64,000 nt of DNA from CBDCWO01 sp965223405 (GTDB lineage: Bacteria; Bacteroidota; Bacteroidia; Chitinophagales; Saprospiraceae), in the NCBI GenBank assembly GCA_965223405.1, contig CBDCWO010000006.1, positions 2,852,001 through 2,916,000 on the forward strand. The letters run 5' to 3'. Below are positions 16,982-25,933 of this stretch, piece by piece. The position numbers and the translations under genes were made by a program. The notes under the pieces are model-generated. The model did not search any database, was not told where the DNA came from, and saw only the letters and a list, made by a program, of their open reading frames with translations. The first letter of the stretch is position 1. Each line of letters starts with the position of its first letter.

Positions 16982-17835
16982 GTGTGCCTTGATGGCTACT
17001 GTTTACTAATTTATTCAAAGGAATAAATATACTAATTATGCTAATCAGTTGAAAGTACTGATCATGCTGGATTCTGGTGGATGGAATGTCAACTCAAGCC
17101 AATAAAAGAGATGAAACCAGGCATGAAATAAGCGGTAAGGGTTTTGAAGGCGACTCCAGGTCTGAGTCCTTCGCCATCCGTGTGCCACCGGAGCTTCAGC
17201 GGAGGAGCGAGGCTTCGGCCGCCGGAGAAAGTAAGCCGAACTATAAATACCTGTACCGAAGAACATGAATTGCATATGAGATGACTGAACGGAGGAGTTG
17301 TGCCTTTCTCATACTAAAGCAAGGCAGTTTTGTTATTCCCGCCTTGGTAGGTGTAGAATTGCCTGCAGTCCTATTATGGGAACCACTGTTACTGAAGCTA
17401 GACTTGAATTGCGAGGGTATCAATCTTTCCCTAATTAATATCATTTGGTACGGTCTAAATGAGAAGATTATCTTATGAACCCTGCCTGCTGGCAAACAGG
17501 CGCTTATAAATCTGACTTTTGTTAAATTTCTTGTTACGCAAATTTTGAATTTGGTACCACATTTTTAGTTTCTCTTTTCACTTCAATTCTTGGATTTTTT
17601 TATGAATCCAAATATTGAAATTTGCCCTAAAAAAGTGGGGATTGAACTTTGCGAAAAATTGAGGACTTTACTTTGCTATTTACACTGTTCCGACATTCAT
17701 CGTCGGGGAGGTCCAAATCCTGCGGTACCGCGGGAGTGGTCAGTACTCGGTGCTGACCGTAGCGTCGGTACCCGGTGCTGACTGAAACGTCAGTAGGGCT
17801 GAGGTAGTCCGTTTGGCTGCCTCACTCTACTCGAT
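16982..17835 (+). other. Group II intron-like insertion in attC core (ORF-less, 854 bp)
   Basis: Starts GTGTGCCTTGATGG and ends CTACTCGAT. Its first about 300 bp match the 15423 element; the middle differs. Near the 3' end, TGAGGTAGTCC-GTTT-GGCTGCCTCA forms a domain-VI-like stem, followed by CTCTA with the A placed like a branch point 6 nt from the end. A stem CTGAC-TGAAAC-GTCAG just before it could be part of a diverged domain V. No reverse transcriptase. Ends are fixed by restoration of the attC core. Confidence 0.6.
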
Positions 17836-17847
17836 TGGGCTTTTGTT

Positions 17848-17934
17848 CTATTTTAATACGCATATAAAAATTCCAATTATTCTAAAATGAACAGTTTGAT
17901 CATCTGAAAGGACTAAGTTTTCAAATTCTTCCAT
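17848..17934 (-). CDS. Possible 28-aa micro-gene filling a minimal cassette
   Basis: Between the restored core at 17836 and the next R'' at 17937 there are only about 100 bp. They hold one frame, ATG at 17934 to TAG at 17848, starting MEEFENLVLSDDQTVHFRII. It sits where cassette genes sit (start directly beside the core, minus strand). It may be a true micro-protein or a deleted gene; no family recognised. Confidence 0.3.
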   Translation of the reverse strand: MEEFENLVLSDDQTVHFRIIGIFICVLK

Positions 17935-17936
17935 TG

Positions 17937-18055
17937 TAGATAACGGTCTGTGTATGGACAGTAGGGCAGATTCGAAGCACTTCACTTTCGGTTCACCACC
18001 AAGCCAAAACAAACGTTTTTACTTTTAATTTTCTTTTTGTTAAACGTCAAAACTT
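17937..18055. other. Left half of a long attC-like site (site 3), cut by an IS
   Basis: R'' TAGATAAC followed by GGTCTG and the arm GTATGGACAGTAGGGCA (17949-17965). The partner arm TGCCCTATTGGCTATAC is found at 19869-19885 on the other side of an IS1182-like element inserted at 18056-19812. Together they make a typical long Bacteroidota-type hairpin ending ACACG|TTA. Confidence 0.7.
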
Positions 18056-19812
18056 GAGTACACTCCATAAAGTCTAAATTATAAAATCAAAAGATGATAG
18101 CATATTGAATAGACGATTTGAAAATGGTGTATTCTCTTATGGATCTATGTTGCATGATGAATGCTAGGAACATAAGAATTGTTGTTTTTGGTTCTTTTAT
18201 CCCAAAATAAGCTGTGATTCTTGAAATATTGACTGATAATGCTCGCATCAAGACATACCAATGGTGCTTAAGCAGACCCCGGTACCTGGTTTTCTGTCTT
18301 CGCCATAGTCTATGAAAGACTTGGTGGATGGTCGATTCGGCACTGGAACGTAAATTATAATCTTCCTCTGTGGATTGTTTCAATATTTTTAGACAGGCGA
18401 TGTAGTTATCTACTTGCTCTTTGGTCTGGTAGATTGTCTGACCATTGTCTTTTCTGATCCTGTATTTTTGTGCTTTTTCTGACCAGTAAACTTCACAATC
18501 TTGGCCTGTCTTGATGTCTATTACATGAAGTTGTTCCTCATCATCGTAGTGCATTTCATAGGTGCGGTTTCTGCCTTTGAGTTTGTTCATCTTCCATGCT
18601 GGGGCAGTTTCTTTTTGCATTTCTTTTCTATTGTCTATACTGTCGTAGCCGCCGTCAGTGATGACTTGCTTGATTGGATTGTCAGTTCCTAAGTTCTCTT
18701 GTGTGTTTTGTAGTGCGGGTTGTAAAAACTGGTCTTCGTTTACATTGGCTGGCGCTGTGATGACATCAGTGATAAGGTTAATTTCATTTTCTTCATCGCA
18801 GGTCTCTGTGATATTGCTGTGGTAGCCTTGCACCATTTGAACGTTTTGATCTTTACCCTTTTTACGATAAGCCGCTTCGATGTCGTGTATTGATTGGATT
18901 GAGTCGCTACTGATCTGAGTGGGATCTTGGGGATGTAGTTCGTCATCTTGATTGTCCTCTCCTATTTCAAAATCGTATTGTTCGGTAAGTATCTTGTACA
19001 TTATACTTTGCTCGTCAATAATCTTGGTTTTATATAGTGCTAATAGAATATGTCCAAAATCGATGAGCATAGCTTCTTTTTCTTCCTTGCTTAATTGGTA
19101 GGTGAGGTTGGAAGTGCTTTTCTCGACTAGTTGTTTTAGGTAACCATATTGAGTCTCGTTTATGTGGGACTGTATTTTCTCTAGGTCAATATGCTGTATG
19201 TTTACACGTACACTTTCTACAATGAGTTGTAGCCGGTTGTGGCGGGCTATGTTGCTTTGTATTAATTTCGAGTCCATACGTATTTTGCTACCACTGATCG
19301 ATAAGTTTGATAGCTGCTCACTGCTCACTTGGGCAAAGGTCTTTTTCATCAAATCCTCTCCTGTCGTCTCATAGTAATGAGCTAATTTGCTCCTGAACTC
19401 ATAATAGGTCGATGCGCAGGGCACTTGCTCATCTAAATGTAATAGCCCTAAAGCTGAGCGTACCCGTAGATTGAACATGCACTCGTCGAACAATTGTTCA
19501 TCACTCCACCCTTGCATCTCTTTAAGCATCATCATTCCTATTAGTGTCCGTATCGAGGCATTTGGCCTTCCCATTTTCTCTGAATATAGTACAGAATATA
19601 AACTCTCATCTATTTGACTCACAAAATGATCTCTAAATACTGTATTCCATGAACTCCTGTTATTCAGTATTTTCTGCGAACCCTTCGATAAATGGTGACT
19701 CGCACTCTTGAACATATCAAACTGTTTGCCTGTATCTCTTTTAAACATGTTTCCAAGTTAATCAATATATATATTAATGTTATAATATATTCTGACTTTT
19801 CGGAGTGCACTT
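18056..19812 (-). mobile_element. IS1182-like insertion sequence, copy A
   Basis: Inverted ends GAGTACACTCC and AAGTGCACTCC, each followed inward by an AAAGTC-like block, bracket one transposase gene. A 6-bp target duplication AAACTT is present on both sides (18050-18055 and 19813-19818). It interrupts an attC-like site. Copy B at 30360 and MITEs near 59 kb share the ends and the 6-bp duplication. Confidence 0.85.
18087..19748 (-). CDS. Transposase, IS1182-like
   Basis: 553 aa, similar throughout to the 555-aa protein at 30437-32104. The N-terminus carries the conserved MGRPNASIRTLIGMMMLKEM and SDEQLFDECMFNLRVRSALG blocks (DUF772-type), followed by a DDE domain: KIRMDSKLIQSNIARHNRLQ, VITDGGYDSIDNRKEM, and NLRSSAESTIHQVFHRLWRR with the catalytic Glu. 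It catalyses movement of its own element. The frame is complete, so the element may be active. Confidence 0.9.
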   Translation of the reverse strand: MFKRDTGKQFDMFKSASHHLSKGSQKILNNRSSWNTVFRDHFVSQIDESLYSVLYSEKMGRPNASIRTLIGMMMLKEMQGWSDEQLFDECMFNLRVRSALGLLHLDEQVPCASTYYEFRSKLAHYYETTGEDLMKKTFAQVSSEQLSNLSISGSKIRMDSKLIQSNIARHNRLQLIVESVRVNIQHIDLEKIQSHINETQYGYLKQLVEKSTSNLTYQLSKEEKEAMLIDFGHILLALYKTKIIDEQSIMYKILTEQYDFEIGEDNQDDELHPQDPTQISSDSIQSIHDIEAAYRKKGKDQNVQMVQGYHSNITETCDEENEINLITDVITAPANVNEDQFLQPALQNTQENLGTDNPIKQVITDGGYDSIDNRKEMQKETAPAWKMNKLKGRNRTYEMHYDDEEQLHVIDIKTGQDCEVYWSEKAQKYRIRKDNGQTIYQTKEQVDNYIACLKILKQSTEEDYNLRSSAESTIHQVFHRLWRRQKTRYRGLLKHHWYVLMRALSVNISRITAYFGIKEPKTTILMFLAFIMQHRSIREYTIFKSSIQYAIIF

Positions 19813-19888
19813 AAACTTTGTTTTGGCGTTGCCTGCTCAAAGAACAGGTCTTTCATTTTATCACTAAATGCCCTATTGGCTATACACG
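19813..19888. other. Right half of attC-like site 3
   Basis: Continues the site broken at 18055: after the duplicated AAACTT it reaches TGCCCTATTGGCTATAC and ends ACACG at 19888. If the following B element (19889-22279) is also removed, the core becomes GTTAGCAAC, which is complementary to the R'' TTGCTAAC at 23305 of the next cassette. Confidence 0.65.
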
Positions 19889-19978
19889 TTATTGAACTAA
19901 ATCGCTTTCAGCGATGGTCTTTACATTTTCAAAAAAATTCCATAAGTCTAAAGAATTAAATAACCAAATAATAGACTT

Positions 19979-20872
19979 ATGGAAAATTCAAAAAAAGGCA
20001 CTATTATTGATCGTGCCAAAAATGAAGTTAAAGATTTTCAAACAATGTATGCTCAACTAGAGCAAAAAGTTATGTTAGGAGGTCTTTCCCAAAGTACTTT
20101 GACCAATTATGGAAGATGTATCGCAAAGATCAGTTTACACTTCCATTGTATTCCAATCAAATTAGAGGAGGAACAAATCAATGGATATTTACAAAGTTTA
20201 GTCCGTGGAGACTCTCCTTCTAAGAGTTACTTTAAGCATACCGTTTATGGCTTACGATTCTTATTTCGGATTTAGGATTTAGAGGATCGTGCCATTAGAT
20301 TGCCAAGCCTGAAGAGGCAGAATAATTTACCTGTTGTATTGAGTACACAAGAATGTAAACATTTATTTCGATCTGGTCGAATACTGAAACACCGAGTCAT
20401 GTTATGCTTGATATATTCGGCCGGATTACGGAGTATGGAAGTGCGTAATCTGAAGATTTGTGATATTGATTTTCAACGTATGACCATTCACATTCGCCAG
20501 ACCAAATACAACAAAGACAGATATGTGCCTCTGAGTAAACTGATTGCAAGAGGATTGAATAAGTACATAGTTGCCTATTCACCTAAGGATTTTTTGTTCA
20601 ATGGCAAATCGATTGGTTCTAAGCTATCTCCACGAGGAGTTCAATGGGCAGTGAAAGAGACCCTTAAGAGATCTCAGATCAAAAAAGATGTGACCGCTCA
20701 CAGTCTTCGCCATAGCTATGCCACTCACTTGCTGGAATACGGAATGGATGTCGATACATTAAGTAAATTATTAGGCCATGCTCATTTGAATACCACATTA
20801 ATCTATCTGCACGTGGCGCGATTGAAAGGAACTGACCGGTTTAGCCCGTTTGATCGACTCTACGACGAATAG
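19979..20872 (+). pseudogene. Tyrosine recombinase of the B element, interrupted by one amber codon
   Basis: Reads continuously for 298 codons apart from one in-frame TAG at about 20273 (FRI-stop-DLEDRAIRLPSLKRQN). The N-terminal core-binding domain (EQKVMLGGLSQSTLTNYGRC) and the catalytic domain are visible: Arg in YSAGLRSMEVRNLK, HSLRHSYATHL, LGHAHLNTTLIYLHV with the nucleophilic Tyr. A restart at 20300 would leave only the catalytic half. It overlaps nothing and ends 3 bp before the transposase gene. Confidence 0.8.
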
Positions 20873-20875
20873 CAG

Positions 20876-22006
20876 ATGGCACATATTAACGCCATTGCCG
20901 ATATAATAAACGGCCAATGGAACAAGATACTTGAGCGTTGCAACAAGTATGAGATAAGGTGTTTGAATGCCATAAGGAGGTGTCGTACACCATCATTAGG
21001 TGGACATTTATACAAGTGCGACAAGTGCAGTAAGCTGCATATGCGATACAACTCTTGTCGCAACAGACACTGCCCGGTTTGCCAAAATACTCAGAAAGAG
21101 GAATGGATAGCTGCTCGAGAAGCACAGCTGTTACCGACCAAATATTATCACGTGGTATTCACCTTACCTCATGCCTTGAATGAGCTATTTCTGGCATACA
21201 AAGCTCAGATGTATGCTATGTTGTTCCGGTGTGCTTGGTGTACATTGGATGAATTTGGGTGGAATAACAAATATCTGGGTGCTCAAATTGGGACTACAAT
21301 TGTACTTCATACTTGGGGTTCCAATTTAAGTTATCATCCACATTTGCACTGCATTGTCCCCGGTGGTGGTGTAACCTTTAATGGAAAATGGAAAGAGGCC
21401 AATGGCAATGGTAAGTTTTTATTCCCGGTCAAAGCCTTGAGCTTGGTATTCAGAGCTAAGTTTGTCAAGGAACTGAAAAAATTCCTGGTAGCTAGTGGAA
21501 TGGAATATATCTCAGATCTCCATGCCAAACTGTATGCAAAACCATGGGATGTCTATGCCAAACCTCCTTTTGGTGGAGCAAAAGGTGTAATTCAATATTT
21601 GGCCAGATATACTCATAAAACTGCTATTACCAATCACAGGATTACTACATATGATGAGGACTCTGTAACTTTTAGGTACACGGATTATCGTCATGCTAAT
21701 CAAGTCAATTTAATGCCCTTGAGTGCTTGGGAATTTGTGCGACGTTTAACATTACACATATTGCCTAAACGGTTCTTTAGAATACGCCATTTTGGTATCC
21801 TTAGCAGTCATTGGAAAAATAAGTTATTTCCAGAAGTCCCCAAACAAACCATGTCATGGAAACAGCTCTGGGATCAAAAAGGACTATTAATCGATCAGTG
21901 TCCTTATTGCAAAAATGGAAAACTTATTCTCGTCGCTAAAATTAATCCCAACCGTGGACCCCCCAATTCTCTTAATTTAAATCCAATTCTTTCTTTAATA
22001 TCCTAA
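20876..22006 (+). CDS. IS91-like HUH transposase
   Basis: 376 aa. An N-terminal zinc-binding module (YKCDKCSKLHMRYNSCRNRH, CPVC) precedes the HUH core HPHLHCIVPGGG around residue 155 and a two-tyrosine motif QYLARYTHKTAI around residue 250. A C-terminal CPYCKNGKL ribbon and RGPP tail close the protein. These are the features of rolling-circle IS91-type transposases, which nick one strand at the element end. It starts 3 bp after the recombinase frame. Intact. Confidence 0.9.
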   Translation: MAHINAIADIINGQWNKILERCNKYEIRCLNAIRRCRTPSLGGHLYKCDKCSKLHMRYNSCRNRHCPVCQNTQKEEWIAAREAQLLPTKYYHVVFTLPHALNELFLAYKAQMYAMLFRCAWCTLDEFGWNNKYLGAQIGTTIVLHTWGSNLSYHPHLHCIVPGGGVTFNGKWKEANGNGKFLFPVKALSLVFRAKFVKELKKFLVASGMEYISDLHAKLYAKPWDVYAKPPFGGAKGVIQYLARYTHKTAITNHRITTYDEDSVTFRYTDYRHANQVNLMPLSAWEFVRRLTLHILPKRFFRIRHFGILSSHWKNKLFPEVPKQTMSWKQLWDQKGLLIDQCPYCKNGKLILVAKINPNRGPPNSLNLNPILSLIS

Positions 22007-22236
22007 AAAGTAACTATGCCAGTACATAGTTTAAGATACTTATGTCAACCAGTAATTTTTGCTAAGCTAAAATCTCACATTCTGTTGTTTGATAGACCAA
22101 ATCAAAGATTATTCGTTCTTTCTCTATTTAGTAATACTCTGATGGTTGTAAATCTTAGTTGATTCTCAGGATTATTCAATTCAGTTTAAACATTGCTTTC
22201 TCCTAGGTTTGGGGTTCAGCATTTTCGTCCAACACG

Positions 22237-22272
22237 GGATTCAAAGCTCGGTCGTGCCGACCGCTTGAATCC
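22237..22272. repeat. Terminal hairpin of the B element
   Basis: GGATTCAA and TTGAATCC arms with an inner GGTCG/CGACC pair form a strong stem 7 bp from the right border. The A-type elements have CTCAATCA/TGATTGAG at the equivalent place. Such end hairpins are recognised by IS91-type transposases; they may also act as an attC stem. Confidence 0.65.
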
Positions 22273-22292
22273 TTATTTATTAGCAACTGGCA

Positions 22293-23285
22293 TTATTCCA
22301 GAATTTCCTTTAATTTTTGATTTAATTTCTCTCCTCGTAAATTCCGTCCAATTATTTCTCCGTTTTCGGCAATTAAAAAGTTATCTGGTATTCCGTTAAT
22401 TCCATAAATAAGAGAAGCTTCGTTTTTTTGACCTTTTAAATCACTTACGTGTCCCCAATTCAAACTATCTTTTTTTATGGCTTTAAGCCAGCTTTCTTTG
22501 TCTTCGTCCAAAGAAACTGCAAATATTTCAAAACCTTTTGGATTGAATTTTTCATAAGTTTTTACGAGATTCGGATTTTCTTGACGGCAAGGACCACACC
22601 AAGAAGCCCAAAATTCAAGAAGTATAGCTTTTCCTTTAACATCAGATAGTTTCTTTAACTCTCCATTTTGGTTTTCCGATTCAAAGTCCGCAAACTGTTC
22701 TCCGATTTTAGGCTCTTTATTTAGTTCAATATATCTGGTGATTTCCTTTCCAAATTTTGAGTTCTTATTTTCAGTTGAAAGTTGTTCATAAAGTTCTTTG
22801 GTTTTTTCTTTTCCCCAAGTTGTAGAATACAAAGAAAGCATTGAGGCACTTACAATACTGTTAGGATTGTTTTTTACAAATTCCATTTCCTTTTTTTGTC
22901 TTTCATTTCTTGGTAATGTATCTATTTTTTGATACAGATTATAACTTAATTCTTCTGATTCAGAACCTGTTATTTTAGCATTTCTAAAATCAGTTTTCGT
23001 TGCATCAAATGTCATAGGTTTGTTTTCCGCCCAAAATGCTCTGTAATTGGAAAAATCCTTGTTATGAAGCCAAAGTTTCGCTGGTGTGTTAGTTAATTTC
23101 GTTTTAAACTCGAAAGAGTTGTCCTTAACTACAGTTGAGTCTAATACTTTATTATTATAGTCAAGATATATCATAGCACCATTTTCAATACCGTTTGTCG
23201 TTCCGCTCAAGGAAAATTCAGCGTTTGGTTTTTCGTTGCAGGAAAAAATTAATAATACTACTATTCCAAATATTATTTTTCTCAT
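22293..23285 (-). CDS. TlpA/ResA-type thiol-disulfide lipoprotein (cassette gene)
   Basis: The start at 23285 (MRKIIFGIVVLLIFSCNEKP) gives a lipoprotein signal with LIFSC lipobox; longer frames read into the attC. Residues about 25-110 are a DUF4369-like beta domain (FSLSGTTNGIENGAMIYLDY). Residues about 195-330 form a thioredoxin domain with the full active site EFWASWCGPCRQENPNLV and the cis-Pro loop GINGIPDNFLI. It should be anchored facing the periplasm and reduce or oxidise protein disulfides. The gene fills one cassette between cores at 22280 and 23305. Confidence 0.9.
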   Translation of the reverse strand: MRKIIFGIVVLLIFSCNEKPNAEFSLSGTTNGIENGAMIYLDYNNKVLDSTVVKDNSFEFKTKLTNTPAKLWLHNKDFSNYRAFWAENKPMTFDATKTDFRNAKITGSESEELSYNLYQKIDTLPRNERQKKEMEFVKNNPNSIVSASMLSLYSTTWGKEKTKELYEQLSTENKNSKFGKEITRYIELNKEPKIGEQFADFESENQNGELKKLSDVKGKAILLEFWASWCGPCRQENPNLVKTYEKFNPKGFEIFAVSLDEDKESWLKAIKKDSLNWGHVSDLKGQKNEASLIYGINGIPDNFLIAENGEIIGRNLRGEKLNQKLKEILE

Positions 23286-23304
23286 AGATGTTTGTTTTTG
23301 CTTG

Positions 23305-23368
23305 TTGCTAACGTGATGGCGATACCTGGCGGCCATCCCGATAGGGTGGCTGACATGGTGATCGCGTG
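23305..23368. other. attC-like site (site 4)
   Basis: R'' TTGCTAAC (23305-23312) and R' G|TTATATGG (G at 23368). Between them an imperfect hairpin with GGCCATCCC-GATA-GGGTGGC at its tip, shared with site 2. The R'' is the exact complement of the core that opens this cassette at 22280 (TTAGCAA). Confidence 0.8.
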
Positions 23369-24142
23369 TTATATGGGGTTGTGTGCCCTGCGTAACTCTA
23401 GGGTACAACTTTGAAGATACGTTAGTTCTTTGAAATTATAGAGTTACAAAACTGTAGGTAAGATGGTGGAACTATGAAATAGGATTGAGCCACCCATAAG
23501 TTTGCTACAACTTTTGAAACCCACCAATTGGTGCTGTCCTTTCACGGGATTGGTACTGAGCGAATTGGAAAAGCATGACGTGAGAACGATCATAGCAGGG
23601 TATTTCTATGGAAGATGAACGAAAGTGAACCGTTCGAAGAAGTGTCGAAAATAACCTGGTAAGGATTGGTTCTTAGGGATTAAATATGAATACTACTGGA
23701 TAGACGTTGTCGATAATCGAAGTCTTGGCGGGACTGAGAGAAGCATGTCTGCAAGGACAGGCCTGACGTGTACCCTAGCAGGCGATCAGGTTGGCAACCG
23801 GCATTTAGGCGGCATGAGCCATAGATGGGCTTATCTACGGAACAGGGGAAACTATCCGGTGATGCAAAGGGAAAAGCCATAAACTGAAAGCTTAATACCG
23901 AAGCACCGGAATAGTGGCAGATCAACTCGTAGTAGTGATAGTACCAATTAATCCACTCGAAAGTTTGGATGAGCGAAGGGGTTGACATACTCCACAGTAT
24001 TCTGTCAACCAGGTTATCTGGGAAGAACGGAGTTTGACTGGAAACCTTGTCTGGTTTCAGGAGTATGAAGAGCCGTAGCGCCTATGCTGAAGCTTCGGCG
24101 TAAGCATATGAGCTGAGAGGTTCACGTACGGTTCTGTGCCTG

Positions 24143-25551
24143 GGGATAGTTCATTTAACTGTGTCTTTTGTTAAAAATATTAATATTCTACCTCCCACTT
24201 TTGGGAGGTAAGGTTTGGTTCTGGAAGGAGGCCGTAGGCCGACTGGAAGAACCAAACCTTACCTTTATTTTTTCTCAGGTCTCTTTCGGCACCCTTTCTG
24301 GATAGTTTTGCATGATGCTACGTTGGATACTTGTCCAGGCAAAGGCCTTCCTACTCCACGATTTTTTATTGTGCATGAGCGATAAATACAACTGTTTGGT
24401 TAAGGCTGTAGGTGAAACCCAGGCCGCTTTGGACTTAATCAATTTACGCATGATTCGGTGTAGAGCTTCGACCGGGTTTGTTGTATAAATCATTTTCCGC
24501 ATTCCTGGGTCAAAGTCCATAAAGGCCATTAATTCTTGCCAATTATTTCTCCATTGATCTACTATGTATTGATATTGGTTCGACCACTTTACTTCAAAGG
24601 ATAACAGACCGCTCTGGGCTTGCTCTAGCGTCGGTGATGTGTATATTTTACGTAGATCCGATGCAACCTTTTTTACATCCTTAGAATCGACATATTTAAG
24701 CGAATTTCGAACTTGATGAACAATGCATTTTTGAACTATAGTCTTTGGTAAAACATCTGTAATTACTTCTGATAATCCAGTCAAATTATCAGTGCACATC
24801 ACCAATATATCTGTAACTCCTCGACTCTTGAGATCTTCCAATATTATCCCCCATTTACCAGCTCCTTCACTTCCTTGTACATACAAGCCAAGCATGTCTC
24901 GCTGACCTTCCCAATCTACCGCGTATACCGTGTAAAATGCATGGTTACTGTATTTGCCCTCATTCCTAACCTTAAAATGTATCGCATCCAAATACACAAT
25001 TGGATAAAATGATTGAAGCTCTCTTGCACGCCAACGATGTATCTCAGGCAATACTTTGTCTGTGATTTGTGATATCTTTCCAGCTGATATTTCTACCCCA
25101 TACATCTGGATGAGTAATCGCCTGACATCTTCTATCGAGTTGCCCTGGGCATACAATGCCAATATCTGAGCATCTAATCCACTATTTAGTTCTCTTTGAC
25201 GCTTCGCTATCAATTCAGGCTCAAACTCTCCATTACGGTCCCTAGGGGTCTCAACATAAATGTCTCCACTATTTGTCAAGACCTTCTTAACCGATTTTCC
25301 GTTTCGCTTATTTCTACGATTATTTGTCCGCTCTTCGCCCATAAACGACTCCATCTCTCCATCTAGCAATTGATTCACCATCGATTGTAGTAACTCGCTG
25401 AAGGGACTGTCTTCCCCTAATACTGGACGTTTGCTGTACAAATGCTTCTTTAGCCGATCATACATCTTAGAATCAACTAATAACTGTTCTTTTTCATTCT
25501 TTCCTTTCATATTTTGCAAAGTTAATCAGACACAGTTATTTGAACAGTCTC
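24143..25551 (-). mobile_element. IS256-family insertion sequence
   Basis: Ends GGGATAGTTCATTTAACTG and CAGTTATTTGAACAGTCTC are imperfect inverted repeats (AACTGTGTC in both arms). The flanking GTGCCTG at 24136 and 25552 is a target duplication; in intron copy 2 the same sequence occurs once. It lies inside the group II intron between domains V and VI. Confidence 0.85.
24275..25519 (-). CDS. IS256-family (mutator-type) transposase
   Basis: 414 aa, full length. SPFSELLQSMVNQLLDGEME and ERTNNRRNKRNGKSVKKVLT begin the N-terminal DNA-binding part, followed by the DDE core: YPIVYLDAIHFKVRNEGKYS (first Asp), VMCTDNLTGLSEVI (second Asp) and TTNPVEALHRIMRKLIKSK (Glu). It moves its own element. No disruption seen. 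Confidence 0.95.
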   Translation of the reverse strand: MQNMKGKNEKEQLLVDSKMYDRLKKHLYSKRPVLGEDSPFSELLQSMVNQLLDGEMESFMGEERTNNRRNKRNGKSVKKVLTNSGDIYVETPRDRNGEFEPELIAKRQRELNSGLDAQILALYAQGNSIEDVRRLLIQMYGVEISAGKISQITDKVLPEIHRWRARELQSFYPIVYLDAIHFKVRNEGKYSNHAFYTVYAVDWEGQRDMLGLYVQGSEGAGKWGIILEDLKSRGVTDILVMCTDNLTGLSEVITDVLPKTIVQKCIVHQVRNSLKYVDSKDVKKVASDLRKIYTSPTLEQAQSGLLSFEVKWSNQYQYIVDQWRNNWQELMAFMDFDPGMRKMIYTTNPVEALHRIMRKLIKSKAAWVSPTALTKQLYLSLMHNKKSWSRKAFAWTSIQRSIMQNYPERVPKET

Positions 25552-25627
25552 GTGCCTGTGCACCGGAGTGCTTCGGCACACAGGTGTGAGAGGCTTGGGG
25601 GCGCAATTCCCCCTTGCCTACTCGCTA

Positions 25628-25933
25628 TTAATCTAGCCTGATTTGTAGTTCAAGTCTTCCACCCAATCCCAGTTCGACTATTTTTTCTAAAGTCGATAGC
25701 CTGGCTTCTTTAACGTTATTTTCAATCTTTGAAATGTATGATTTAGTAGTTCCAACTTTATCGGCGAGTTCCTGTTGAGTTAAACCTGAATTCTCTCTTG
25801 CTTCTTTTAAAAGATAACCTATTTTGAAATGTTTATATCCTTCCTCAAGTTTATCCCTTTTAGGAGTACCTCTTTTACCGTAGTGTTTATCTTTTAATTG
25901 TTCTAAGTTCATTTTATTTGTTTTTAGCATCAA
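25628..25933 (-). CDS. higA: HigA-like antitoxin (Xre-family HTH)
   Basis: 101 aa with a C-terminal Xre/Cro HTH: GYLLKEARENSGLTQQELAD, KVGTTKSYISKIENNVKEAR. The start at 25933 overlaps the toxin by 20 bp; an internal Met at 25912 would begin right after the toxin stop. Toxin-first order and overlap are typical of higBA. The protein should neutralise the toxin and repress the operon. The stop codon TAA straddles the 3' end of the group II intron, yet the exon base that would replace it after splicing is also T, so the stop is kept. Confidence 0.85.
   Translation of the reverse strand: MMLKTNKMNLEQLKDKHYGKRGTPKRDKLEEGYKHFKIGYLLKEARENSGLTQQELADKVGTTKSYISKIENNVKEARLSTLEKIVELGLGGRLELQIRLD

Larger units (their letters stand above)
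19889..22279 (+). mobile_element. B-type composite element: tyrosine recombinase plus IS91-like transposase
   Basis: Lies between the core G at 19888 and TTAGCAAC at 22280. Left end TTATTGAAC; right end contains GTTCAGCATT, CCAACA and a hairpin (22237-22272), collinear with the right ends of the A-type elements (GTTCAACAAC, CCAACA, hairpin). It encodes a recombinase (with an in-frame stop) and a complete HUH transposase in the same direction. Elements that pair these two enzymes are known in Bacteroidota; the cassette-like borders are the unusual feature. Confidence 0.65.
23381..25628 (+). other. Group II intron, ORF-less, interrupted by IS256 (copy 1)
   Basis: Starts GTGTGCCCTGCGTAAC and ends CCTACTCGCTAT. 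Domain V is recognisable from GAGCCGTA and, after an extra 31-bp block, TGAGCTGAGAGGTTCACGTA then CGGTTCTG. Domain VI is the stem GGCTTGGGGG/TCCCCCTTGCC with a bulged A 8 nt before the 3' end. Insertion point is 12 nt downstream of the attC G|TT, as in copy 2. No reverse transcriptase is encoded, so mobility would need one in trans. The IS256 element at 24143-25551 splits domain VI. Confidence 0.8.

Noticed and set aside
23286..23408. Upstream start for the TlpA-like lipoprotein
   Set aside because: Reads through the attC and the intron start; the lipoprotein signal begins at 23285.
23680..23988. Minus-strand frame of 102 aa (repeated at 27882-28118)
   Set aside because: It lies inside the structured part of the group II intron in both copies and is explained by RNA conservation.
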